DNA from: Prauserella flavalba
Lineage (GTDB): Bacteria; Actinomycetota; Actinomycetes; Mycobacteriales; Pseudonocardiaceae
Reading direction: 5' to 3'
Assembly (NCBI RefSeq): GCF_003202235.1
Contig: NZ_MASU01000008.1
Span: forward strand, 62,001 to 126,000
Length of the DNA stretch: 64,000 nt
A program made the translations under genes and the position numbers. The notes under the pieces were generated by a model that worked only from the letters and a program-made list of their open reading frames with translations, had not been told where the DNA came from and ran no database searches. Shown piece after piece: positions 1-7,747 of this stretch. The first letter of the stretch is position 1. Each line of letters begins with the position of its first letter.

Positions 1-709
1 CGATCACCGCGAGCGCGAACAGCCCGGCGAGGATCAGCAGCGGCGTGCCCCGCTGGAAGTCCTGGAGCTGGTAGGACTCCGAGTCCTCCGGCTGCGCGCC
101 GCTGTAGGCCAGCACTACGGCGTCGCCGGTGGCGAACCGCGGCGTGCTCGGCTCCAGCGGCATCGTCTTGCGGATCGTGGTGCCGGCCGCGTCGCCGTCG
201 GTGAGCAGGATGTCCACGGCGAGGCACTGGCTGCCGCCCTCCGGCGGTTCCCCCACCTGCACCTGCCCCGGCGCGAGGCACGGCCCCGCCTCGGTGGCGG
301 TCACGTCGCCGTGCACGGGAATCCCGACGGCGTTGGCGCCGTGCGCCGCCGGCTCGCCCCACGGGTACAGCAGCGCGACCCCGGCCACGGTCGCCAGCGC
401 GAACGGGGCGAGCAGCGCGAGCAGCAGCAGCTTCACCCTGCGGGAGGCGGGTTCGGCGGGCCCGTGGCCGTGGCCGTGGCCGACCGGGAGCGCGGGTTTC
501 CCGCCTTTCCCGGGTTCCTCGGGCTCCGTGGGGCGCCGGGGCGCGCGCCGCGGCCGCTCGGCCCGCGGCGTGCGGTCGCGCTCCGGTGCCGGGCGCCGGG
601 TGGCTCTTCCGGAGGCGTGCCCGCGTGGCTCCGGGTCACGGCTGGACCGTGACCCGGCGGGGACCCGGCGGATGGGGCCGGTGTCGTCGTCGGAGATGTC
701 GCGTGGCAC
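1..709 (-). CDS. YibE/F family membrane protein, N-terminal part
   Basis: The reading frame runs off the left edge, so only the first 236 codons are present. The probable GTG start at 709 is followed by about 90 residues rich in Arg, Pro and Glu, a short Gly-His repeat (GHGHGHGP), one membrane segment (VKLLLLALLAPFALATV) and an extracytoplasmic stretch. The last visible residues, just before the edge, start a second hydrophobic segment (GTPLLILAGLFALAVI). This arrangement fits the YibE/F family of multi-pass proteins whose function is not established. No convincing ribosome-binding site precedes the GTG, and an in-frame stop lies about 60 bases upstream, so the start is well bounded; a TTG at about 727 is the alternative. 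It is divergent from the symporter cluster, with 273 bp between them in which I see no gene. Confidence 0.7.
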   Translation of the reverse strand, partial: MPRDISDDDTGPIRRVPAGSRSSRDPEPRGHASGRATRRPAPERDRTPRAERPRRAPRRPTEPEEPGKGGKPALPVGHGHGHGPAEPASRRVKLLLLALLAPFALATVAGVALLYPWGEPAAHGANAVGIPVHGDVTATEAGPCLAPGQVQVGEPPEGGSQCLAVDILLTDGDAAGTTIRKTMPLEPSTPRFATGDAVVLAYSGAQPEDSESYQLQDFQRGTPLLILAGLFALAVI

Positions 710-982
710 CGGCCTATCTTGCGCCAACTCGCCGGAACCGCCCCGCGGGCCCCCGCGTCAGAGCAGATCGAGAACGGAGTCCGGACGGCGGCGTGGCGCG
801 GGCCCTGTCCCGTCGCTCACGTCCGGCTGGGGGTCGGACGTGACCGGGCGGGCCGCCGCCACGCCGTCCCGTTCTCACCCGGCCCCGGCCCGGCCGGATT
901 CCGGCGAGCGAAACGGCCCCGTTGTCGCCGGTGCCGCCCGCCCGGGACCCTCCCGCGTACACCGAACGCGAGGAGGCCGGAC

Positions 983-1237
983 GTGGACGAGCGGACGCCG
1001 CAGCCGCCGGGGCACAACGAGTTCCGGGTGCGCAGAAGGATCGCGCTGGCCGGCGGTGCGCTCACTCTGGTCGTGTACCTCGCGGTTCCCGCCCTCACGG
1101 CGTTCACGACCCTGTTCGACGGGCACCTCGGCCCCGTCGGGCTCGGCTACGTGGCGGCCGCGTTCGCGATCCTGTTCCCGCTCGGCGGCGCCTACGCCTA
1201 CGGCCGGTGGGCCAACCGCAGGGAGGGGGCGCCGTGA
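983..1237 (+). CDS. DUF485-type small membrane protein
   Basis: This 84-residue protein has a short charged N-terminus ending in RVRRR and then two membrane segments (about residues 20-42 and 52-72), with a basic C-terminus. Size, topology and its position directly before a sodium:solute symporter match the DUF485 (YjcH) family, which in many bacteria accompanies ActP/MctC-type monocarboxylate symporters. The GTG at 983 was chosen because GAGGAGG lies 6 bases upstream. Its stop overlaps the GTG of the symporter by four bases (GTGA), so the two are probably translationally coupled. The role of DUF485 partners is not settled; an accessory or stability role for the symporter is inference. Confidence 0.75.
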   Translation: MDERTPQPPGHNEFRVRRRIALAGGALTLVVYLAVPALTAFTTLFDGHLGPVGLGYVAAAFAILFPLGGAYAYGRWANRREGAP

Positions 1238-2769
1238 ACGTCCTCGCCGTGGTGGTGGTGATCGGGATCGTCGCGATCACTCTCGGTCTCACCAGCTTCG
1301 CCGCGCGCCGCAACCGCAGCACCGACGACCACTACATCGCGGGCAGGCGCGTCAGCGGCTGGCAGAACGGTCTCGCACTCGCGGGCGACCAGCTGTCCGC
1401 CGCGTCGTTCCTCGGCATCACCGGGGCGGTCGCGCTGTCCGGGTTCGAGGGGATGTACCTCGCGCTGGGCATCCCGGTGGCCTACCTGCTGGTGCTGCTG
1501 GTGATCGCCGAACCGCTGCGCAACCTCGGCCGGTTCACCCTCGCCGACGCCGTCGGCGCGCGGTTCGACGGCAGGCTGCTGCGTGGGGTGCTCGCGGTGG
1601 CGTCGCTGATCCTGTCCGTGGTCTACATGCTCATCCAGTTCGTCGGCGCCGGCCTGCTCGCGCAACTGTTGCTGGGCCTCGATTTCACGGTCGCCGTGCT
1701 GCTGATCGGCGCGCTCATGACCGTCTACACCTTCCTCGGCGGAATGGTCGGGACCACCTACATTCAGGTGTTCAAAGCGGTTCTGCTGCTCGCGACCGTG
1801 CTCGTGATGCTCGGCATCGTGATGTCGCGGACCGGCTGGAACCCCGTCGGCCCGATGATCGAGGCCGAGCGCCGGTTCGGTGGCGAGGTGGTCGTGCCCC
1901 GGCACGACGACACCACCGCGGGGCTCAACAATCTGTCCCTCAACCTCGGCGTGGCGCTCGGCATCATGGGCCTGCCGCACGTGATGATCCGGTTTCTGAC
2001 CGTGCGTGACGCCAGGGCCGCCCGCCACTCGGCGCAGTTCGCGATGTGGCTCTTCGCGCTGTTCTTCCTGACCCTGCCGGTCTTCGGCTACGCGGCGCTC
2101 AACGAGGTCGGCAGGGAGCGGATCCTCGCCGACAACCCGGGCGGCAACCTCGCCGCGGCGCGGCTCGCGGAGATCATCGGCGGCAACCTGCTGTTCGCGA
2201 TCGTCGTCGGCGTCGTGATGGCCACGATCCTCGCCGTGCTGGCGGGGCTGTCCATCGCGTCGTCGGGCGCCGTCGCCCACGACCTCTACAACGTCGCCAT
2301 GCGTGAGGGAAAAGTCAGCCGCCGCAGGCAGTTCGTGGTCGGCCGCGTGGCCGGCGTGGCGATCTCGGTGGTGGCGATCCTGCTGGCGCTCGGCGCCAGA
2401 TCGCTCAACGTCGCCTTCCTCGCCAACGTCGCGTTCGCCATCGCGGCGAGCACGACGATGCCCGTGCTGCTGCTGACGATCTACTGGCGCGGCTTCAACC
2501 GCGTCGGCGCGACGTGGGGACTCGTCGGCGGGCTCGTCGTGTCGCTGGGGCTCGTGCTGATCGGCCCCGACGTGCTCGGCGAGGACCACCTGTTCCCGCT
2601 GTCGGTGCCCGCGCTCGTGTCGGTGCCCGCCGGGTTCCTGTGCGCGTGGCTCGGCAGTCTGGTGGGCAGGAACCGGCCCGCGGCGAGGGGTATCCCGTAC
2701 GACGACCTCGTCGCCAGGGCGTTCCCCAGGCGGCGGAGCACCGGCGACAGCGAGGAAGTGATGGCGTGA
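1234..2769 (+). CDS. sodium:solute symporter family protein (monocarboxylate type)
   Basis: A 511-residue polytopic membrane protein of the SSS family, with about 13 hydrophobic segments. The N-terminal RRNRSTDDHYIAGRR stretch, the following GWQNGLALAGDQLSAASFLG and the GFEGMYLALG segment are typical of the ActP/MctC branch, which moves acetate, propionate or pyruvate together with sodium or protons. It overlaps the DUF485 gene upstream and the thiamine-diphosphate enzyme downstream by four bases each (GTGA), so the three form one translationally coupled unit. The neighbouring decarboxylase-like enzyme suggests that the imported compound is a short organic or 2-oxo acid, but the substrate cannot be read from the sequence. 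The C-terminal tail is hydrophilic and cytoplasmic. Confidence 0.85.
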   Translation: MNVLAVVVVIGIVAITLGLTSFAARRNRSTDDHYIAGRRVSGWQNGLALAGDQLSAASFLGITGAVALSGFEGMYLALGIPVAYLLVLLVIAEPLRNLGRFTLADAVGARFDGRLLRGVLAVASLILSVVYMLIQFVGAGLLAQLLLGLDFTVAVLLIGALMTVYTFLGGMVGTTYIQVFKAVLLLATVLVMLGIVMSRTGWNPVGPMIEAERRFGGEVVVPRHDDTTAGLNNLSLNLGVALGIMGLPHVMIRFLTVRDARAARHSAQFAMWLFALFFLTLPVFGYAALNEVGRERILADNPGGNLAAARLAEIIGGNLLFAIVVGVVMATILAVLAGLSIASSGAVAHDLYNVAMREGKVSRRRQFVVGRVAGVAISVVAILLALGARSLNVAFLANVAFAIAASTTMPVLLLTIYWRGFNRVGATWGLVGGLVVSLGLVLIGPDVLGEDHLFPLSVPALVSVPAGFLCAWLGSLVGRNRPAARGIPYDDLVARAFPRRRSTGDSEEVMA

Positions 2770-4484
2770 ACGGGTATTCGACGAGCAGGGCGTTCCTGGA
2801 GGCCCTCCACGAGGGCGGCGTGCGGTACGTCTTCGCCAACCTCGGCAGCGACCATCCGGGCCTCGTCGAGGCGTACGCGCGGGCGCGGGCGGACGGCACG
2901 CTGGGCGAGCTGCCCGAGCTGGTGATCTGCCCGCACGAGAGCGTCGCCATGTCGGCGGCGCACGGCTATGCGCAGGTGACCGGTGTGCCGCAGGCCGTGG
3001 TGGTGCACGTGGAGTGCGGCACGCAGAACATCGGCGGGATGCTGCACAACGCGGCGAAGGGCCGCGTCGGGGTGCTGCTCTACGCGGGCGCGTCGCCGTT
3101 CACGCAGGAGGGCGAGCTGCCGGGCAGCCGCAACGAGTTCATCCAGTGGATCCAGGACGTGCACGACCAGCGAGGCATCGTGCGCGGATACACCAAGTAC
3201 GACAACGAGATCCGCACTGGGCACAACGTCAAGCAGCTCGTGCACAGGGCGCTGCAGCTCGCCCGCAGCGAACCGGCCGGGCCCGTGTACCTCGTCGGCC
3301 CGCGGGAGGCGATGGAGTCGCCCGCGCCCGAACAGCACGCGGACCCCGCGTTCTACGGTGCGATCGCTCCGTCGGCGCTCGCGCCGGAGGTGGTCGAGCG
3401 GATCGGCGACGCCCTCGCCGGAGCGCGCAACCCCGTGGCCGTCACGTCGTACCTTGGCCGGGACCCGGAGGCGGTGCCCGCGATGGTGGAGCTGTGCGAG
3501 ACGCTCGCGCTGCCCGTGCTCGAGTCGGTGCCCATGCACGTGAACTTCCCCGGCGACCATCCGCTGCACTGGGGCTACCAGTGGAACGAGCAGCGCGACA
3601 ACCCGCTGCTGGCGGCGGCGGACGTGGTGCTGGTGCTCGGCAGCGACGTGCCGTGGATCCCGGTGAAGAACCGGCCCTCGCGGGACGCGCGGCTGTTCGT
3701 CGTCGACGTCGACCCGCTCAAGGAACAGATGCCGCTCTGGCACGTCGCTGCCGAGTGCTTCGCGAGGGCGGACCTGCGCACGGCCGTCGGCCAGCTCACG
3801 GCGTACGTGCGCGACCGGGTGGACGCCGACGTGGTGGCCGACCGGATGGCCCGCGCCGCCGCCGAGCACCACCGGCAGGTTCGCGCTCAGGTGGAGCGGG
3901 AGCGGCCGGACGGGGACGTGATCACGCCCGAGTACCTGGTGGCGTGCGTGCGGGAGGCGATCGACGAGAACACGATCGTGCTCACCGAGGCGATCACCAG
4001 CTACCCGGTGGTCAGCGAGCACCTGCGCCGCTCCCGGCCCGGCTCGCTGATCGGCTCCGGTGGCGGGTCACTCGGCTGGTCGGCCGGTGCGGCGATCGGG
4101 GTGAAGCTGGCCGCGCCCGAGCGGACGGTCGTCTCGTTGATCGGCGACGGGTCGTACCTGTTCGGTGTGCCGTCGTCGGCGCAGTGGGTGGCGCGGCGCT
4201 ACGGAACCCCGAGCCTGACTGTCATCTTCGACAACCGGGGCTGGAAGGCGCCGAAGATGTCGACCCTCGGCGTCCACCCGGACGGGGTGGCGGCCCAGCG
4301 GTCGGACTTCCCGGTGGGGTTCGAACCCGAGGCGGACCTGCCGGGCATCGCCGAGGCCGCGGGCGGGGCGTGGGGCCGGACGGTGCGCGTCGCGGACGAG
4401 CTGAAGGGTGTGCTCGCGGAGGCTCTCGACGTGGTGCGGGCCGGGCGCTCGGCGGTGGTGAGCGTGCACGTGCCACCCACCTGA
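2766..4484 (+). CDS. thiamine-diphosphate-dependent enzyme (acetolactate synthase/benzoylformate decarboxylase superfamily)
   Basis: A 572-residue enzyme with the three domains of the family. The N-terminal pyrimidine-binding domain carries the cofactor-activating glutamate in ICPHESVAMSAAHGYA. A central transhydrogenase-like domain includes VVLVLGSDVPWIPVKNRP. The C-terminal pyrophosphate domain has the metal-binding GDG...N motif, seen as GDGSYLFG followed by IFDNRGW. The family includes acetolactate synthases, decarboxylases of 2-oxo acids and benzaldehyde lyases. There is no regulatory subunit gene next to it and the sequence is not IlvB-like enough to call acetolactate synthase. The GTG start overlaps the symporter stop by four bases, which fixes the start. 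With the symporter and the IclR regulator, a catabolic role on an imported 2-oxo or related acid is inferred. Confidence 0.8.
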   Translation: MNGYSTSRAFLEALHEGGVRYVFANLGSDHPGLVEAYARARADGTLGELPELVICPHESVAMSAAHGYAQVTGVPQAVVVHVECGTQNIGGMLHNAAKGRVGVLLYAGASPFTQEGELPGSRNEFIQWIQDVHDQRGIVRGYTKYDNEIRTGHNVKQLVHRALQLARSEPAGPVYLVGPREAMESPAPEQHADPAFYGAIAPSALAPEVVERIGDALAGARNPVAVTSYLGRDPEAVPAMVELCETLALPVLESVPMHVNFPGDHPLHWGYQWNEQRDNPLLAAADVVLVLGSDVPWIPVKNRPSRDARLFVVDVDPLKEQMPLWHVAAECFARADLRTAVGQLTAYVRDRVDADVVADRMARAAAEHHRQVRAQVERERPDGDVITPEYLVACVREAIDENTIVLTEAITSYPVVSEHLRRSRPGSLIGSGGGSLGWSAGAAIGVKLAAPERTVVSLIGDGSYLFGVPSSAQWVARRYGTPSLTVIFDNRGWKAPKMSTLGVHPDGVAAQRSDFPVGFEPEADLPGIAEAAGGAWGRTVRVADELKGVLAEALDVVRAGRSAVVSVHVPPT

Positions 4485-4494
4485 AGCTTTCAGC

Positions 4495-4508
4495 CAGTGG
4501 AAACACTG
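4495..4508. promoter_or_regulatory. inverted repeat upstream of the IclR gene, possible autoregulatory operator
   Basis: CAGTG and CACTG face each other around GAAA, and the site also contains TGGAAA, the half-site known from IclR operators in enterobacteria. It lies 37-50 bases before the chosen start of the IclR gene and just after the stop of the thiamine-diphosphate enzyme. A role as the IclR binding site is inference; an intrinsic RNA hairpin of this size would be weak. Confidence 0.3.
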
Positions 4509-4545
4509 CTTGCTCCGGACTGTCGTGATCGCCACCATCACGCAC

Positions 4546-5334
4546 GTGAGCGGGCAGAGTCGCCATGCGGACCGCCCGGCGCCGAAGTCGGTGCTGGCGC
4601 GGGGACTGTCGTTGCTGGACGCGTTCGGAGCGGGCGAGCCCGAACTGAGCCTGGCCCGGATCGCCGCCCGCAGCGGGCTGCCGAAACCCACCGCCCACAG
4701 ACTCCTGGGGGAACTGGTGGAGTGGGGCGCGCTGGAGCGTTCGAGCCCCGGGCACTACCGGCTCGCGACGAAACTCTTCCGGCTCGGCCAGCTCGTGCCG
4801 CGGCACCGGGTGCTCAGGGAGGCGGCGCTGCCGCACCTGGAGCAGCTCTACGAGGCCAGCCATGAGAACGTGCACCTCGCCGTGCCCGACAACGTCTACA
4901 CCCTCTTCCTGGAGAAGCTCACCGGCCGCGAGTCGATGAGCATCCGCTCCCGGGTCGGCGGCCGGATGCCGTCGCACTGCACGGCCACCGGCAAGGTGTT
5001 CCTCGCCTGGGGCGGCCGCGACCGGCTCCGCCGCGTCGTCGACGCCGGCCTGCCCCGGCTGACGCCCAGGACCATCGTGTTGCCGGGCCTGCTGCACCAG
5101 GATCTCGAACGCACGATGGCCCGCGGCCTCGGCATCAACCGTGAGGAGGCCGAGCCCGGCGTGTCCGCCGTGGCCGCCCCCGTGCTCGGCGCGAGAGGTG
5201 AGGTCGTGGCGGCCCTGTCGGTGACCGGCCGTTCCCACCGCCTCGATCTCGACCGGGTCGGCGGCCTCGTGCGTGCCGCGGCGAACGCGATGTCGGCGAC
5301 CCTGCCCGCGCTGTCCGCCGCTCAGAACGGGTAG
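4546..5334 (+). CDS. IclR family transcriptional regulator
   Basis: A 262-residue regulator. Residues about 10-75 form the winged helix domain (SVLARGLSLLDAF, then LSLARIAARSGLPKPTAHRLLGEL). The remaining part is the IclR effector domain, with GGRMPSHCTATGKVFLAW, EEAEPGVSAVAAPV and the closing GRSHRLDLD. IclR proteins usually control catabolic operons in response to a small acid that binds the C-terminal domain, so its target is probably the cluster at 983-4484. I used the GTG at 4546 because homologues usually begin a few residues before the conserved domain; an in-frame GTG at 4525 is equally possible. It is only 61 bases behind the enzyme gene and may be cotranscribed. Confidence 0.85.
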   Translation: MSGQSRHADRPAPKSVLARGLSLLDAFGAGEPELSLARIAARSGLPKPTAHRLLGELVEWGALERSSPGHYRLATKLFRLGQLVPRHRVLREAALPHLEQLYEASHENVHLAVPDNVYTLFLEKLTGRESMSIRSRVGGRMPSHCTATGKVFLAWGGRDRLRRVVDAGLPRLTPRTIVLPGLLHQDLERTMARGLGINREEAEPGVSAVAAPVLGARGEVVAALSVTGRSHRLDLDRVGGLVRAAANAMSATLPALSAAQNG

Positions 5335-5340
5335 CCCGGG

Positions 5341-5374
5341 TTCCGGTCGCGGTGCGCCTTTCGATCGACCGGAA
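5341..5374 (+). terminator. hairpin terminator after the IclR gene
   Basis: Arms TTCCGGTCG (5341-5349) and CGACCGGAA (5366-5374) are perfectly complementary and lie a few bases after the IclR stop. There is no U-tract, as is usual in high-GC actinobacteria. Confidence 0.5.
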
Positions 5375-5648
5375 CGCGGATGCGGAGCCGTGGTGCCGGG
5401 CGCCCGTGCCGCCTGGCCGTTCCGGGGAGCCCGGCCCGGTGGGCCGCGCGGCGGGAAGCCGCTGGTCCCGTCTCGATGCCAGGGCGTTCCCGTGGCCGGC
5501 TCGTGTGGTCACGCCGCGTGGCCTGCTGTCATCCCGTACCTCCTCTCGTGCCGTGGTTCCCCGTCGCGCCTGGGCGCTCGCCGCGCGAGATCCCCTCGTC
5601 CAGGCGGCGCTGCGGGTGCCGGCTCGACGCCGGTGACCGTGCGCTGCC
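5375..5648. other. intergenic stretch without a recognisable gene
   Basis: Short open frames on both strands have arginine- and proline-rich translations typical of non-coding GC-rich DNA, with no ribosome-binding site or family signature. I see nothing here apart from the terminator before it and the promoter after it. Confidence 0.5.
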
Positions 5649-5677
5649 TTGACACTACATCGAACATGTGTTCGAAT
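5649..5677 (+). promoter_or_regulatory. LexA (SOS) box within a promoter
   Basis: TCGAACATGTGTTCGA at 5660-5675 is a perfect 16-bp palindrome that matches the mycobacterial/actinobacterial LexA consensus TCGAAC-N4-GTTCGA. It sits inside a promoter: TTGACA at 5649-5654, a 17-bp spacer and TCGAAT at 5672-5677 as a fair -10. Transcription would start at about the GTG of the next gene (5685), so the mRNA is probably leaderless. LexA bound here would cover the spacer and -10, so the downstream gene should be induced by DNA damage. Confidence 0.88.
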
Positions 5678-5684
5678 CAAGCCT

Positions 5685-7619
5685 GTGAGATGGGATGGCC
5701 AGCGAGCCGACGGGAACGCCGAGCAGGCGCTGCTCGGGCTGTCCGGGCTGATCCGCTCCGTGCGGTCACCGGACTTCTCCGGCGTGACCTTTCACGAGGT
5801 CCACGCCCGCTCGGTGCTGAACAAGGTGCCGGACGCCTCGCGCGTGCCGTTCCGGTGGACCGTCAACCCGTACCGGGGCTGCTCTCACGCGTGTACCTAC
5901 TGCCTCGCGGGGGAGACGCCGGTCCTGCTGGCGAACGGCCGGACGAAACCGCTGGCCGAACTCGAGCTCGGCGAGCAGATCTACGGCACCCGCCTGGAGG
6001 GCGGTTACCGGCGCTACGTGCCGACGCGGGTGCTCGCGCACTGGTCCACGGTCAAGCCCGCCTACCGGATCACGCTGGAGGACGGCACGAGCCTCGTCGC
6101 CAGCGGTGACCACCGGTTCCTCACCAACCGCGGCTGGAAGCACGTCACCGGAGCGCAGCACGGAGCGGCGCGCAGGCCTTACCTCACGACCGGCAACAAG
6201 CTCATGGGAGTGGGTGGCTTCGCCGTCCCGCCGGAACGATCGCGCGCGTATCGCGAGGGTTATCTGCAGGGGATCGGGGCCGGACGGGAACCGGCCGACG
6301 GTGAGGCGCGGGACCGGATCCGGTCGTTCTCGCGGGGGCACGGCGGGCCCAGGGATTCCGCCGTGCCGGTGGCGCCGGAGGAGGACTGGCAGAAGGGCTT
6401 CCTCGCCGGCCTCTACGACGCCGAGGGCAGCCACTCGCGAGGCATCGTCCGGATCGCGAACCTGGCGCCGCACGTACTCGACACGGCCCGTCTCGCGCTG
6501 AAGCGCTTCGACTTCGTGCACGTCGTCGAGGACCCTGGCCGGGCCAGCGGTCTGCGCGTGCTGCGGCTCTCGGGCGGGCTCGCCGAGCGGCTGCGGTTCT
6601 TCCACACCACCGACCCCGCGGTCACCCGCAAACGCACCATCGACGGGCTCGCGATCAAGTCGGCGGCGCGACTCGGGGTGATGTCCGTCGAGCCGCTGGG
6701 AGTGGAGCGGCCGCTGTTCGACATCACCACGGGCACGGGCGACTTCATCGCCGACGGGGTGGTGAGCCACAACTGCTTCGCGCGCAACACCCACACCTAC
6801 CTCGACCTCGACGCGGGCCGGGACTTCGACACCCAGGTGGTCGTGAAGGTCAACGCGCCCGAGGTCCTCGCGGCCCAGGTCCAGCGCCCGAGCTGGAAGC
6901 GTGAGCACGTCGCGATGGGCACGAACACCGACCCGTACCAGCGCGCCGAAGGCAAGTACGAGCTGATGCCGCGCATCATCACGGAACTGGCCGGCTCGGG
7001 CACACCCTTCTCGATCCTCACCAAGGGCACGGTGCTCGCCAGGGACCTGCCCCTGCTGCGCGCGGTGAGCGGGGACGTCTCCGTGGGCCTCGGGGTCTCG
7101 ATCGCGCTGCTGGACCGCGACCTGCAGAGCAGGCTCGAACCAGGCACACCGAGCCCGAGGGCGCGGCTGGCGCTCGTACGGAAGGCGCGGGAGGCGGGAC
7201 TGCCCTGCGGGGTCTTCCTCGCGCCGGTACTGCCGGGGCTCACCGACTCCACCGAGGCGCTCGAGAGCCTCTTGGCGGAGGTGGCCGAAGTAGGAGCCAC
7301 GGGCGTCACGGTGATCCCGCTGCACCTGCGGCCGGGAGCCCGGGAGTGGTTCGCGCGGTGGCTGTCAGAGCAGTATCCGGACCTCGTGCCGCGCTACCGG
7401 CAGCTGTACGCGCGGGGCAGCTATGTCAACGCGGCATACCGGAGATGGCTGTCGGCGCGTGTCACGCCGTTGCTGCGCCGGTACGGGCTCGATTCCCGGT
7501 CCGGCGGTGAGGAGCGTGGCGTGCCAGGGGATGAGGAAGGCGGCTGGCCGGAGGGCAGCATGCCGCGCGGGGCGAGTGAGCCGGCCCGGACGAAGGGAGA
7601 CCAGATGACGCTGCTTTAG
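5685..7619 (+). CDS. Rv2578c/SplB-type radical SAM protein, LexA-regulated, interrupted by an intein
   Basis: The 644-residue precursor contains an Rv2578c-type radical SAM protein (COG1533, the spore photoproduct lyase group) split by a 291-residue intein. The N-extein is residues 1-72 and ends in GCSHACTY; the C-extein starts at Cys364 with [13 protein letters not shown]. Joined, they give CSHACTYC, the CxxxCxxC motif for the 4Fe-4S cluster, and a 353-residue protein. Further family signatures are [30 protein letters not shown] and SILTKGT. The start is the GTG at 5685 ([10 protein letters not shown]), just behind the LexA box, since relatives begin with MRW; an upstream TTG at 5649 falls in the promoter. 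The protein ends in DQMTLL, which resembles a beta-clamp-binding peptide (QxxLF). The biochemical role of this family is unknown; a DNA damage function is inferred from the LexA box. Confidence 0.9.
   Translation: MRWDGQRADGNAEQALLGLSGLIRSVRSPDFSGVTFHEVHARSVLNKVPDASRVPFRWTVNPYRGCSHACTYCLAGETPVLLANGRTKPLAELELGEQIYGTRLEGGYRRYVPTRVLAHWSTVKPAYRITLEDGTSLVASGDHRFLTNRGWKHVTGAQHGAARRPYLTTGNKLMGVGGFAVPPERSRAYREGYLQGIGAGREPADGEARDRIRSFSRGHGGPRDSAVPVAPEEDWQKGFLAGLYDAEGSHSRGIVRIANLAPHVLDTARLALKRFDFVHVVEDPGRASGLRVLRLSGGLAERLRFFHTTDPAVTRKRTIDGLAIKSAARLGVMSVEPLGVERPLFDITTGTGDFIADGVVSHNCFARNTHTYLDLDAGRDFDTQVVVKVNAPEVLAAQVQRPSWKREHVAMGTNTDPYQRAEGKYELMPRIITELAGSGTPFSILTKGTVLARDLPLLRAVSGDVSVGLGVSIALLDRDLQSRLEPGTPSPRARLALVRKAREAGLPCGVFLAPVLPGLTDSTEALESLLAEVAEVGATGVTVIPLHLRPGAREWFARWLSEQYPDLVPRYRQLYARGSYVNAAYRRWLSARVTPLLRRYGLDSRSGGEERGVPGDEEGGWPEGSMPRGASEPARTKGDQMTLL
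5901..6773 (+). other. intein with a reduced LAGLIDADG-type insertion
   Basis: The segment starts with Cys1 ([13 protein letters not shown], splicing block A), has a block B-like region with [12 protein letters not shown], and ends with the block F/G residues [11 protein letters not shown] followed by Cys+1. These are the residues needed for class 1 splicing: Cys1, block B His, terminal His-Asn and Cys+1. Between blocks B and F lies a shortened homing endonuclease region. Its second motif, [10 protein letters not shown], keeps the acidic residue, whereas the first, GYLQGIGAG, has Ala where the catalytic Asp is expected, and the motifs are only about 60 residues apart. Splicing therefore looks intact but DNA cleavage is probably lost. 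Confidence 0.9.
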
Positions 7620-7747
7620 GTGCCCGCGCACTCGGGAACCTGGTGGCGGCCGACCACGGTCGGTTCGTTAACCTGAGCCGTCGGCGCAACGCCGCCGTAC
7701 ACCGATGGCAAGACCGCTACCACTGCTTTCCGAGAGGATCCTGCGAA

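Noticed and set aside
1198-2589. Minus-strand open frame of 463 codons opposite the symporter gene
   Set aside because: Translation is almost only His, Arg, Glu, Asp and Gly with no recognisable domain, and the plus strand encodes an intact membrane transporter.
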